Shown here: positions 33,955 to 44,092 of the stretch, one piece after another | How positions within the stretch are numbered: the first letter of the stretch is position 1 | How the letters are laid out: each line of letters begins with the position of its first letter | Origin: Salticus scenicus | Taxonomy: Eukaryota; Arthropoda; Arachnida; Araneae; Salticidae | Reading direction: 5' to 3' | Length of the DNA stretch: 64,000 nucleotides | Assembly: GCA_963930645.1 (NCBI GenBank) | Contig: OZ005648.1 | Location: 270,331,830-270,395,829 of the forward strand | Program-made: the position numbers and the translations under genes | The notes under the pieces: model-generated | The model's database searches: none | Seen by the model: only the letters and a program-made list of their open reading frames with translations | What the model was told of the DNA's origin: nothing

Positions 33955-34080
33955 TTATGCCTGAGTGAGATGTTCTCTGAGCAGTCTTTTTAAGGTGACC
34001 TAGCACATTCTAATGCGAGTTCCTAAGAAGACAATGGAAAAGTCGCACAACTAGGTTAACAATCAAAGCTGGCGCCTACC
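33955..34080 (-). mobile_element. degraded SINE family A copy
   Basis: TAATGCGAGTTCCTAAGAAG, GACAATGGAAAAGTCGCA and CTAGGTTAACAA match the inverted SINE body seen at 38630-38690. It lies in the spacer between the two R3 arms. No intact promoter boxes. Confidence 0.45.
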
Positions 34081-34389
34081 ATATATCACCTTAGATGACA
34101 GAATCTCTTTGCCAGTGCAATAAATTTAGAATAAGAAATTTGTTTGAAATACAAATTTCAAATTCTAAAAGAAATTTTTTTAAACTGATATTTTGGTAGT
34201 ATTTTTATTTATTTATTTTTTATTTTATTTTTTTCATATAAATAAAAAATATTAAAAAGGTTTTGACAACAAATTTTCGTCTGTAGTCAAAGCCTGACTA
34301 TAGTACGGGAACCTGGGGCCCCTGCCCTGAGCACCAAGATAAAGCACTAAACTCCTTAAAAATGCATTCATGAATGTTTGTTGAGACTT

Positions 34390-34823
34390 TTTTTTATTTT
34401 TTAAGTAATTTAAATAAAATATTTAAAAGGCAATTTCGTTTTTAAAGAACTTTTTTTACCTTTTTTTTTTTTTTTTAATTATCTATTAATTTTCCTAACA
34501 ACAACAAAAAAAAGGTTGCTGTTTTAAATAAAACTTTTTACCTGGTCAGTTTTTTAAATTCTCTTTGTAGTCTATAAATTCATAAATTGCAGTTATTGTA
34601 ATAAAATATGGAAAGAAATATTTAGGGAGGGGGGAGTGTTTTTATCATTTGAAACATCTTTGCATTAAAGGAATTTTAAAAATAAGTAATTTAAATAACA
34701 TATTTAACAAATTTAAATAAGTTTAAATAATAAATTTAAATTTAAATAAAATAATTTCGTAAAAATAAGAATAAATATTTTACATATTTAAAAATTCTAT
34801 TATAAATTTTTATTGTAATCCAC

Positions 34824-34855
<32 letters not shown>

Positions 34856-35068
34856 TTGTTGTTGTTGTTGTTGTTTTTAAGCTAAGTAAAATAAAATAAA
34901 CTGTCTCATAGATAAAAAAAAAAAAAAAAGAAATGCAATAAATTTAAATTTGTATTGAAGATATTTTAAGAAAATGGCAGTTTCATTTTTCAAGAATTTT
35001 TTAATTATCTATTGATTTTCCTTTAAAAAAAAAAAAAAAAGTTATTTTTTTAATAAAACATTTTACCT
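34390..35068 (-). repeat. 0.5-kb repeat R3, minus arm
   Basis: Reverse complement of the 32883-33760 arm, again one full unit (35068 down to about 34560) and a partial one (to about 34390). A (GTT)n tract lies at 34854-34875. A fifth copy of R3 is at 47996-48480, also minus. Confidence 0.65.
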
Positions 35069-35079
35069 CACATGCAAAC

Positions 35080-35340
35080 CACTTGCTTTGATGCAAATGC
35101 CGTTGCAAAACATCAGCTCTGCTGCGGACTTCGGAAGAAATGGTGCCTTCCGAAGCTTAATCTTGACCGTGAAATCCCCACTACCATCAGCAGATTACGG
35201 ACGGGGCACATGAGAGGTATGAAGATCATGCCCGACGGCTCTAGAACCTACGCAGAATGCAGGCACTGCCCAGGAACTCAGCTGGATCCGAGGCATCTTC
35301 AATTGCATCTTTGTTACCTCGACCCATGGTAATGCGTCCC
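35080..35340 (+). pseudogene. LINE reverse-transcriptase polyprotein C-terminal remnant
   Basis: The frame contains ISRLRTGHMRGMKIMPDGSR, then TYAECRHCPGTQLDPRHLQ. A basic R-L-R-T-G-H block followed by C-x2-C and a later His is the usual C-terminal tail of Jockey/I/R1-type non-LTR retrotransposons in arthropods, where it follows the RNase H or RT region. Only this tail is present. No stop separates it from 35332, but no upstream reverse transcriptase is visible. It lies just outside the R3 minus arm. Confidence 0.6.
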
Positions 35341-35945
35341 TATTCGGGACGCATATATCAGAGCTGCTGCCATCTGTTATCGCAACTAGAAAGTCTTATT
35401 TATTTATTTGATTCAGGCATGCGCACGCATGTACATGAATGTAAATATTTCGATTTTCGTTTTCATAATTTAAAATAGCAATATTGAATATTCTTTTATT
35501 TTCTTTGAACTCATGTTGTTATGAGGAGAAGAAATTTTGTTGGAATTATTTACCTCCTCCTATTAATTATTCTGCTTATTATATTTGTTAAATAAGATTA
35601 AAATATTAATATCTGTGCTTTTAATACAGAATACAAATTAAAATATCTTCTTTTCACGTAAAATTAATATAACAAAAATTATAGTTTATAAGTAACAAAA
35701 ATTTTTATGCTATATTATTCAAGAGGTTTTTATTATAAATTTATCTAACAAAAACATCAGTTATAAAAGAAATAAAGTTTTTTTTTGTTTTTGTTTTTTT
35801 AGTGTATTTATCTGTTATGTAAATGTGAAAATATTTTGTTAAAAATTACAGTTATCACAAAAAGATATCGGTTAGGAATAGAATACAGTAAAACCTCTCT
35901 AAAAAAAACTACAAACTGTAGCTTTAAATTTTGGACGGTTACGTA

Positions 35946-36158
35946 CAGTCGGTAACAAAAGTGTCCGAACACTAGCAAAAATTCCTATGTAAAAAATGTA
36001 CACTTCATACGGTTTTGTTAACTAAATCCTTGTCGAATCATGTTCTTACACTGACTAAGAACAGGATTCGACAAGGATTTATTTATCAAAACCGTATGAA
36101 GTGTACCTTTTTTAGGTAGGAATTTTTGCTAGAGTTCGGACACTTTTGTTACCGACTG
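35946..36158. mobile_element. 213-bp palindromic Tc1/mariner-type MITE
   Basis: Begins CAGTCGGTAACAAAAGTGTC and ends with its exact inverse, flanked by TA on both sides (35944-35945, 36159-36160). Most of its length is palindromic, including ATACGGTTTTG and CCTTGTCGAATC blocks and their inverses. It interrupts the CAGTAAAACCTC-type block of the first tandem unit and is absent from later units, so it inserted after the duplication or in one copy only. Confidence 0.8.
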
Positions 36159-36474
36159 TAGGTAGTCATTAAATAGAGGTTCAAAAAATCATAAATGCAA
36201 AAAACCAATTCTAAAAGACTTTAGCTCTATAAATAATTTGTCTGTATAGCTTTCTGATAATCATTAATATTATTTTAATCTTGAAAGCTTTTATGGATTT
36301 TTCTTTTTTTTTTTATATATATATATACCAAACATAACAAAATTGCTTAGCTTTGTATTATTTTTCTCCTAAGTTATTTATAATGCAAGGTTTTTTTGGA
36401 TTCCGTTTGGAAGTACTTATGTTCCACTTAAATGTGAAAATATTTCAATAAAAGTTATAGGTAGGCATGTTATT

Positions 36475-36600
36475 CGGGTTACTACCAATTGTGTATAGTA
36501 GAGAATTCTTTTTAAGAAGATGTCCTATGTGAGGGTGTACATGAGTTTCGGAGAAAAACGTGGCAAAATTCGAATGGCTATAGGGATGAAAGTCGTAGTG
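36475..36600 (-). mobile_element. SINE family A, decayed copy in tandem unit 2
   Basis: Contains CATGAGTTTCGGAGAAAAAC and a CGAATGGCTA block. The tRNA-derived head is lost. Confidence 0.45.
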
Positions 36601-36614
36601 AAATTGGTTTTTAC

Positions 36615-37740
36615 ATCTAGACAGATAAAATAATTCAAATACATTATGGACTGAGAAAGATATTTCTCTTGATCACATTTCAACACTTTGTTACTTTCAG
36701 AAAACTATCAGGAGGAAAGTATTTTAATCATTTCAAAAATACGGGTTTGAGATTTTGGTGTTTCTACACTTTTGAGGTCTCCTGAATTCATGTTTACTAT
36801 TTTGAAAATGATGTGGTGAACACAATAGCGTCTAAACGCTCTGTTCAAATGAGCTGAAAATTGGTACACATGTTACAGTTCCTCATAGCACAAAACATTT
36901 TGATTTTGGTGAATCTAGTATATAGTTTTTTTACAGGGACACAAAGAAATATTCTTTGTGATTATAGTCTGTGTGCCCAAATTTTGCAAAGTGTGATAAT
37001 GTCTAAATGCCTTATTTGTTTGAGATGAAAATTTATGCACATATTATGAGTCACATATATTATGTTATTTAAATTTTTCAGCTTTATTGTAAAATGCTGC
37101 TTGTTGAAAGTTGTAGAAAAATTTGTTTCTATACCCAGACAGACAAAATAATTCAAATACATTATGGACTGAAAAAAGGTATTTCTCTTGATCATATTTC
37201 AACACTTTTTTAATTTCCAAACGCTATAGTGAGAAATGCATTATAATCATGTAAAAAAAAAAAAAAAAAAAAAAAAAACGAGTTTGAGATTTTGGTGTGA
37301 TCTATACTTTTTGAGGTCTCCTGAATTCATATTTTTTTTTATGATGTATGTGAGTGAACACGATAGCGTGTAAAGGCTTTGTTTGAATGAGCTGAAAATT
37401 GGTACATATGTTATAGGCATAGGTTCCCATAGCATAAACCCTATTGATTTTGGTAAATTTAGCACTTATAGTCTTTTTTTTTTTTAGGGACACAAAAAAA
37501 TATTCTTTATCATTATGGTTTATGGGCCCAAATTTTGTAAAGTGTGATAATGTCTAAACATGTTTTCTTATTCATTTGAGATGAAAATTTATACACGTAT
37601 TACGAGTCACCGTCACACGAACTCTATAAATTTTGGTGAATCTAGAGTTTATAGTTTTTTTTTACAGGAACACAAAGAATAATTCTTTATGATTATGGTC
37701 TATATAAGCCAAAATTTTTTTAACTGCTATAGCATCTAAA
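36615..37740. repeat. tandem repeat of about 520-550 bp period
   Basis: Blocks CAAATACATTATGGACTGA (36636, 37155), GAGCTGAAAATTGGTAC (36850, 37389), GTGATAATGTCTAAA (36991, 37542) and TTTACAGGGACACAAAGAA (36926, variant at 37480, 37665) recur in order. Two full units and one partial are visible. No coding function; open frames within it are repeat shadows. It interrupts the neighbouring SINE-bearing array. Confidence 0.65.
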
Positions 37741-37934
37741 TAGGGGTTGAAATTAGAATCAGCAAGTTAAATGACAAATGGCAACTAACATTGTTTTCTT
37801 ACTTATGCATAAGTTGCAATTATGTTATACTAAGATGTCATTTTTAACTTATTTACACATATAACATATGCGTAAATATTGTACATAAACTGCAATTACT
37901 TAAAATGCTGATAGTTTATCTAGTTAGTTTTTTG

Positions 37935-38095
37935 AATTAGTTTTCTAAGTTTCACGTATTTATGTGAGTTTCAGAGAAAACCACGACAAAAACCGAACGG
38001 CTAAATGGATGAGCACTATTTGCGATCGAACCCGGCACTTCCTGTCTTCCATCTTCGAGAGCAGAACCTCTCGACCACTGGTGGGGTGAAAAAAT
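37935..38095 (-). mobile_element. SINE family A
   Basis: Body block GAGTTTCAGAGAAAACCACG, inverted B-box GATCGAACCCGG and inverted A-box region AGAACCTCTCGACCACTGG are all present. The 3' part of the SINE is shorter than in other copies. Confidence 0.7.
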
Positions 38096-38547
38096 TACAG
38101 TTATCACAAAAATTATTGATTAGAAATGGAATACAATAAAATGTCTCTAAAAAGGCTATCCATTATACCTTTAAATATTGTAATATAGGTTCTTTTAATA
38201 TAGGTTCAAAAAATCTTAATTTATAAAACAAATTCTAAATGATTTTAACTATTGAAATTTGCATAATTTTCCTATATATCTTTCTGACAATCATTAATAT
38301 TAATTTGTTTTAATCATAAAAGCTTTTCGAGAATAATTTTGTTTTTCAAAAAACATTTTTTGTACTAGAACAAATTGTTCGACTTTCAATATTATTTATA
38401 TCATATTCAGTTTTATTTTCATCTCAGTATTATTTCTATGATAAGTTATTGATAATATATATATACATTTTTTATATTCCTTTTTGAAGTACTTATGTTT
38501 TATTCAAATGTAAAAGCATTTTGATAAAAATTACAGGTATGATATTC

Positions 38548-38758
38548 GGGTTAAGGCCAGTTGTCTGCACTAGGGACCTGGGCATAAGGGAAGATGCTTT
38601 CTGATTGGGGTCTTTTTGTATGGTTCTAGCTCGCATTAATGCGAATTTCTAAGAAAACCACGGAAAACTCACAAAAGCTAGGTTGACATATGCTACATGG
38701 AATCGAACCCGGTACTTCCCGTTTTCCAGCTTCGATAGCAGAACCTCTCGTGTAAAAT
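38548..38758 (-). mobile_element. SINE family A in tandem unit 3
   Basis: Starts (3' end) GGCCAGTTGTCTGCACTAGG, followed by GAAAACCACGGAAAACTC, B-box inverse GAATCGAACCCGG and the A-box side AGAACCTCTCG. Same position in its unit as the copy at 39090. Confidence 0.75.
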
Positions 38759-39087
38759 TATCACAAAAATTATTGGCAGGCAATAAAATACAGCGAAACC
38801 TTCCTAAGAAGGCCACCAGCCGTACTTTGAAAGGGACCTTTACAAAGGTTATCTCTTAATAGACAAAATCGGAATTCTGAAAACAAATTCTAAATGATTT
38901 TAATTATTCAAATTCACATTGTTTGTCAATATAGCCTTCTGATAATTATTATTATTAGTGTATGATAATTTTGAAAGCTTTTTAAGTTTTTTAAAAAAAT
39001 ATTTTAAATATGAGAATAAATCATTTATTTATGTTTAATTTAAATGTGAAAATATTTTGATAAAAATTACAAGTATGGTATGGTATA

Positions 39088-39300
39088 TAAGTTAAGACCT
39101 ATTGTCTGCACTAGGGACTTGTGCATAAGGGAAGATGGATTCTGGTGGTGGTCTTCCTAGGTGGTTATCATCCGTGAATTTAGGAGACAACCACGGAAAA
39201 CTCCGAACGGCTAGATTGGCAAGTGCTACATGGGATCGCACCCGACACTTCCCGTCTTCTAGCTTCGAGAGCAAAACTTCTCGGCAATTGGAGGGGACTA
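39088..39300 (-). mobile_element. SINE family A in tandem unit 4
   Basis: TTGTCTGCACTAGGGACTTG, ACAACCACGGAAAACTCCG, B-box inverse GATCGCACCCGA, then AAAACTTCTCGGCAATTGG. Duplicated with its unit from the 38.55 kb copy or a common source. Confidence 0.75.
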
Positions 39301-39600
39301 AAAACTTTTTTTTTTTTTTACTATATCACTAGGCAACAAAATACAGCGAAACCTTTCTAAAAAGGACACCAACTATACCTTCAAGTATTGGACTTTTACA
39401 AAGTGGTCTTTTAATAGAAAAAATCGTAGTTCTGGAAAACAATTCTAAATGATTTTAATTATTCAAATTTACATTGTTTATTCATATAGCTTTCTGATAG
39501 TAATTATTATTAGTTTGTGGTAATTTAAAAAGCATTTTAAGGTTTTTTTTTTTTTTAATATATTTTAAATAAGAGAATAAATCGTTTACTTATGTTTAAT

Positions 39601-40154
39601 ATAAATTAAACATGTTTTAAATAAAATAAAATTAAATTAAAATAATTATGTTCAAAATTAAATAATGTTTTAAAATTAAATAACTATTAAAGCTTATGTC
39701 CACACGCATGCACACAAGCAAAAAAAAAAAAAGTTAATAAAAAATCAGTTAAACAATATTTTATACAATCCCCCCCCCCCCTTAATAAAACTTTTTTTTT
39801 TTTTTTTTCTAACGGAATTGAAAGTGTTTGTGACTTGCCTGTCTGCACCTTAACTTCTGCGAATAATTTTTTAGCATTTTTGAGCTGATATTACTTAAAA
39901 ATATTAATTTAATAAACAAAATAATAAAGATTTCGTATTCCAACAATGTTAAATGAACGCAGGTACCGATACTAGCGTCACGATGCGGCGAAAAGAATTT
40001 TAGGACCGGTTTTGATTCTGAAACGCCATAGGAGATATTCCTCCTTCTCTTTCTACCTTCATGCCTCGACCCTCTTCAACATCGACCTCAACTGCTGCCA
40101 TAACACCCTTTATACCGAAAAAGTCGGAGATGTGGATAGGGCTGTTCTCCAACA
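39601..40154. other. unassigned DNA; weak minus-strand exon candidate
   Basis: Poly(C)/poly(T) near 39770-39808. On the minus strand an ATG near 40101 opens MAAVEVDVEEGRGMK, after which a GTAGAA could be a splice donor; the frame closes after 33 codons. The local G+C rise is modest. I do not call a gene. Confidence 0.2.
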
Positions 40155-40239
40155 GTTACATCCAGACTGAAACATTGTGATCACAAATAGGTAAACAATC
40201 ACAAATCTGGCTGTGTTTCAATCCAAACGCAACATTTGT

Positions 40240-41390
40240 TTACAAAACTGATCGCAAAGTTGTGAGCGATGAGGGGGAAATTTGTGACTGCCTCGGAGCT
40301 CTCACAACTCGATCGCAGGTGTACTATCGCCTCAAAAAACATGGCCGCTGTTGTCCAGTGATATCGAAGAAAGTAATAGTCACAGACAAGGATATAATTT
40401 GTCTGTTGTAATAATCATTCTTGAAATGATAATACATAATTCGAAACAAATATTATAATATTTCATTAATCTACAATATGAATTAAATACTATCCAACAT
40501 AGTGAAACTCTTCTTTACTCGGAAATTATACTTAAAGCTCTCATTGGAATTGGAAGATAAATGTAAGTGTAAAATATGTTACGTTATGGTTTTGTATATT
40601 CATGTAAGATTAAATGTTTAACATTGAAATATTATTATGGATTATGCGGAAAATTATAATTGTAACATTTGTATATTTTATAAATGTTAGGCTTATTTAA
40701 TGTAAATTAAACGTAATATGTCATGTTTCTGTAATTGTTTATTTACAATATAGAATAATATGTTCTATTATTTAATGAGATGACTATGATATTCGTTAAA
40801 ACTTTACAATCTGGTATGATATCATTTGGATAAATATTCTTCTCGTTGTAAATAAAAGCCCGATTAGTCAATTATTTATTCCATTATCTATTTATTCTGT
40901 TTAGGCGAAAAAAAATAAGAAGAAGATGATGTGGCCGCAATATTTCGTAAAACTATAATTCGGTGTAGTAAACCTTAAATATACTTTTTATTGTAAATAA
41001 CAGTTATTGCATTTGATTGTAAAAGCCTGATTAGTCAATTATTTATTTTATTATATATAAAACTCTATAGCTGAAAATATACAACTTCATTGTTAGTGTT
41101 GAAAATGAGTTTTGGAGAATAAAAATATTTTACTGTCAAATAACTATACATGTGCATAATTTATATCTGTAGCTGGTTCATTACATTTAAATTCAGTATT
41201 TAACTGTTTGTAAGCTTTAAATGAAAACTTTATGATTAAACTCTATAAATTACAAAATCTTATCCATTAAAAATGGAGGAGGAGGGGGAGATATGCTGCT
41301 CTCCCTCCCCTTCCTGTTACTTTGTTTATGGCTACATGATCACACAATAAATAGACTTTTTTCCTTCCCCTTCAATACACTTTCTTCACT

Positions 41391-41430
<40 letters not shown>

Positions 41431-42330
41431 ATTATTATTATTTCTTTTTTGCTGTGTTTGAATTCACTGCTGCTAGATCTATTTTTTCCCAATTACTTAT
41501 TACTTTGTTACTGAATTTTTTCTTCATATACTATATTCATTTTAACTAAATAACTTGATATAGTCAATTGAATACAACACACAAGCATCAAGCAATAACC
41601 AATTAGCCTTGAATTAAAGCATTGTAGCCTGAAAGAGAAACATTAATATATTTAATAGCAAAATTTTAAATTTAAAGCTTACTAACAGCTAATATTGAAT
41701 TTAAATATAATGAAATAGCTGCAGCTATTAATTATACATATGCATTATTCTTTGATAAAATATTTTATTTTTCAAAACACAATTACAGCACTAATAGAGA
41801 AAGAATGTGGCTTGTACTTTTTCAACTATAAATATATACCATAAATAAAAAAATTGACTAATCAGACAGTTACAGTTAAATGTGGTAGCAGTTATTTACA
41901 ATAAGAATATTTAAATAACTCGATAAAAGAAATATGAAAATGATGATTTTTAAGATTTTTTGCACAGTTACCAACTAATGATAAAAATGTTCCTTCTGTT
42001 TTTTTAAAAAATCAAGTCATCTTTTAAATATGTGTGCTATAAGTTTTAATTTGATGTTCCAAATTAGGAACGTTGGCCTGTAAAAAGGTTAAATTAGCCT
42101 AAAATTTATGAACTATATAAATGTTACAATTATAATTTTCTACGTAATCCATAATATTACAAAAAAGTGAACATACAAAACCATTGTATCTATATTTTTA
42201 TACTTGACATATATCTTCAAATGAGAGCTTTTAGTATCTTTTCCAAGAAACAAAAAACCTTATTGTACCACAAAACTGACGTTAAAAAGTAATACATACA
42301 AATCTTTGAATTTACACCATAAAACGCTTT
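40240..42330. other. A+T-rich interior, no gene seen
   Basis: Includes two copies of a GATTAGTCAATTATTTATT block (40861 and 41030) and a long poly(T) at 41394-41426. No coding segment is supported. Confidence 0.35.
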
Positions 42331-42334
42331 CATT

Positions 42335-42466
42335 CACAAAAATTGTTTTGGGTTGAAAGAAAACAGGATCTTTTGCCAAGCGTACAAAGTAGTCATGAGT
42401 GCTGCAAACAAACACTCATGCCTACTTTATTCGCCTGACGAAGGATCATGTTTTGTTAACATGATT
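42335..42466. repeat. palindromic remnant of a Penelope 3' terminus
   Basis: The left half (TTGTTTTGGGTTGAAAGAAA ... GATCTTTTGCCAAGCG) is a decayed copy of the 20311-20360 end. The right half, CGCCTGACGAAGGATCATG, is the same sequence inverted. The centre TAGTCATGAGTG / CACTCATGCCTA is palindromic. So two Penelope ends again meet head to head, without any reverse transcriptase. The right half keeps CTGACGA of the hammerhead-like motif but not GAAAC. Confidence 0.55.
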
Positions 42467-42869
42467 ATTATTATTTTTTTTTTTTTTTTTTTTTACCTTA
42501 AATTCTGTTTTCACCTTCAGAAAATTCAGAACCATACTACTACTTGTTTTCACAATTTCTAACATTTTATTCAGCTTAAAAATACATTTAAATATTTTTT
42601 GTTTTTTAAACTCAAAAGTGAAACATTAATTTTTTAAAAAGTAATACTAATTGAACGGTTATAGATTTTCACAACATGAATACATAATTAATAAATGCAT
42701 TAAGCAATGAGGAATTATAGAAACAAATTTCTCCATAGAATAACATGAGTTCAGCTTCTTGTCAGCAACTGACTCTCTGATTATCAACTTCGAATTTCCT
42801 ACATAATATCCATTAACATGTCAGGATAATTTTTTTATACCAACTATATGAAAAACGACAGAGCTGAGA

Positions 42870-43090
42870 ATTTAACTCGGGTACTTAAACAGATATTATA
42901 TGGGAAATGCTGAGCTGGTATCTGACAGGGTAGCTCAGCGATACATAATAAGCGGAGTGCTCGATTTCAGCTCCCAGCTCTGGCCTTTTTCACGTAGTTG
43001 GTATACAAAATTCAATCTTACACTCAAATTTCTCTAAATAAATCATCGTTCATGAATGATTTAAGTAAAGATTACAGGGTCTATCAAAGT
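42870..43090 (+). mobile_element. tRNA-derived SINE family C, copy 1
   Basis: TATGGGAAATGCTGAGCTGG precedes an A-box-like GGTAGCTCAGCGATAC and a decayed B-box (GATTTCAGCTCCC), followed by CTTTTTCACGTAGTTGGTAT and a CTCTAAATAAAT tail. It is paired with a second copy about 290 bp downstream. Confidence 0.6.
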
Positions 43091-43159
43091 TGTGCTATCA
43101 TTAAACTTTATATGTTTACCCGTTAAATCTGCATTTGCAAATACAGTGACATTGCCAAC

Positions 43160-43375
43160 AGATGTCATGTGGGAAATGCCGAGTTGATAATCAGCCAAGG
43201 TGGCTCAGTGGTAGAACATCTGCACTGTAAGTGGGGTGCTCGAGTTTGATTCCCAGCTTGGATATTTTTCACATAGTTTGTACAAAAAAATTCAACCTTA
43301 CACTTCCATTTCTCTAAATAAATATTCATAGGTCATGAATGATATTTCTAAGTAAAAGTTACATTGTCTATGATT
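43160..43375 (+). mobile_element. tRNA-derived SINE family C, copy 2
   Basis: CATGTGGGAAATGCCGAGTT, A-box GGTGGCTCAGTGGTAGA, B-box AGTTTGATTCCC, TTTTTCACATAGTTTGTA, then CTCTAAATAAATATTCAT. The tRNA-like head is better kept than in copy 1, but arm pairing is imperfect and it is not called a tRNA gene. Confidence 0.65.
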
Positions 43376-43413
43376 TAAATACCTTATATTTATCCTTTCT
43401 TTAAATGAATATA

Positions 43414-43443
43414 TTTCGTCATGTTTATCGCAGCCCTCTTCAG
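43414..43443 (-). ncRNA. hammerhead-like motif, inverted unit
   Basis: Minus strand: CTGAAGA, a possible stem II around GGGCTGCGATAAACATGAC and then GAAA. Stem II pairing is poorer here than in the next unit. Confidence 0.35.
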
Positions 43444-43456
43444 CGTCATTTCGACG

Positions 43457-43513
43457 CTGATGAGGGCTGCGATAAGCATGCCGAAATATATCCGTTTAAA
43501 GAAAGGATAAATA
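43457..43513 (+). ncRNA. hammerhead-like motif, direct unit 1
   Basis: CTGATGA (43457-43463), stem II GGCTGC/GCA(T)GCC with loop GATAA, GAAA (43483-43486), then a possible stem III of TATCC (43489-43493) with GGATA (43505-43509), extended by one pair after an A-A mismatch, and TA at 43512-43513. The core is compatible with a hammerhead; stem I is not evident. Confidence 0.45.
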
Positions 43514-43552
43514 TAAGGTATTTAAATTTAAATCATAGAAGTCATTTCGACG

Positions 43553-43609
43553 CTGAAGAGGGCTGCAATAAGCATGCTGAAATATATCCGTTTAAAGAAA
43601 GGATAAATA
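43553..43609 (+). ncRNA. hammerhead-like motif, direct unit 2
   Basis: CTGAAGA (position 7 is variable in the core), stem II GGCTGCAATAAGCATGCT, GAAA (43579-43582) and the same stem III region. One stem II pair is G-U. Repeats unit 1 at a 96-bp distance. Confidence 0.4.
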
Positions 43610-43844
43610 TAAGGTATTTAAATTTAAATCATAAACGATAATCCTGTAATATTATACCTATTACATGGTCTATCAGATTTGTGTCACGATTAATTTTACA
43701 CTGAAGCATCAGCAGGAAACAGTTGTTGCCTGATTACCGATTTATTGATGTTCTGAAAATGCATCAAAATAGTCGATCAATCATAACATTAAAAGAAAAA
43801 AAAAAACTTTTTTAAAATGCATAATACCCTAATACAACTGAAAT

Positions 43845-43955
43845 TTGTTAACGTGAATCTCGAGAGGAAAAAAATTTTTTTCATACTATCAATAACCAAA
43901 CTTCATTTTAGTGGGGATAGTGGAAACAGTTCATGTTAATAAGGTTTGACTACCT
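43845..43955. repeat. possible pogo/mariner-type MITE remnant
   Basis: TTAACGTGAATCTCGAGAGG near the left and an inverted TTAATAAGGTTTGACTA at the right could be terminal repeats. A related end (TTGAGATTCACGTTAACGAG followed by GTTCGACTGTA) appears at 54836-54866. Confidence 0.3.
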
Positions 43956-44092
43956 AATGCATCGAAAACATAATTAAAATAGCATTTGAAATACGTTAAA
44001 ATTTTACTAAAAACAATCTCTTTTTACTTCCTTATACAATGTATAAGAAAATATTGTAATCCTGATTTGCGAAATGGATTTTATATCTGACA

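Larger units (their letters stand above)
35820..39600. repeat. tandemly duplicated unit of about 540 bp containing a SINE
   Basis: A block of the form AAATGTGAAAATATTTTG, AAAAATTACAG recurs near 35829, 36428, 38510 and 39049. In later units it is followed by an inverted SINE-A and then by a CAGCGAAACCTTTCTAAAAA-type block (35890, 38135, 38790, 39343). The last two full units are about 535-545 bp apart. Each carries its own SINE, so the SINE was multiplied by local duplication and not by separate insertions. Confidence 0.6.
43366..43635. repeat. three-unit hammerhead-like repeat cluster, one inverted and two direct
   Basis: One unit is inverted (about 43366-43446) and two are direct, 96 bp apart. 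The junction CAGCGTC-ATTTC-GACGCTG is a palindrome. Each unit carries GGGCTGC(G/A)ATAA, a TATATCCGTTTAAAGAAAGG block and AATATAAGGTATTTAAATTT. The open frame across them merely reads the repeated unit twice. No reverse transcriptase is attached. The arrangement resembles Penelope terminal repeats. Confidence 0.65.

Noticed and set aside
35072..35478. Second overlapping frame at 35257-35478
   Set aside because: Shadow of the LINE tail in another frame.
40000..40150. Minus-strand first exon beginning MAAVEVDVEEGRG
   Set aside because: Short, no supporting downstream exon or promoter element, and next to a transposon-like end; recorded only as a weak possibility.
41293..41514. Hydrophobic open frame with a long F run
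   Set aside because: Driven by poly(T); typical of low-complexity A+T-rich DNA. The same holds for similar frames at 26561, 37247, 48193, 53049 and 59262.
42925..43265. Possible genuine tRNA genes
   Set aside because: A- and B-box motifs are present, but acceptor and T-arm pairing fails and each sits in a repeated unit with a non-tRNA tail, so they are SINEs.
43405..43641. Open frame of 78 codons with an internal repeat
   Set aside because: It reads the same 96-bp hammerhead-like unit twice; the repeat in the peptide is a consequence of the DNA repeat.
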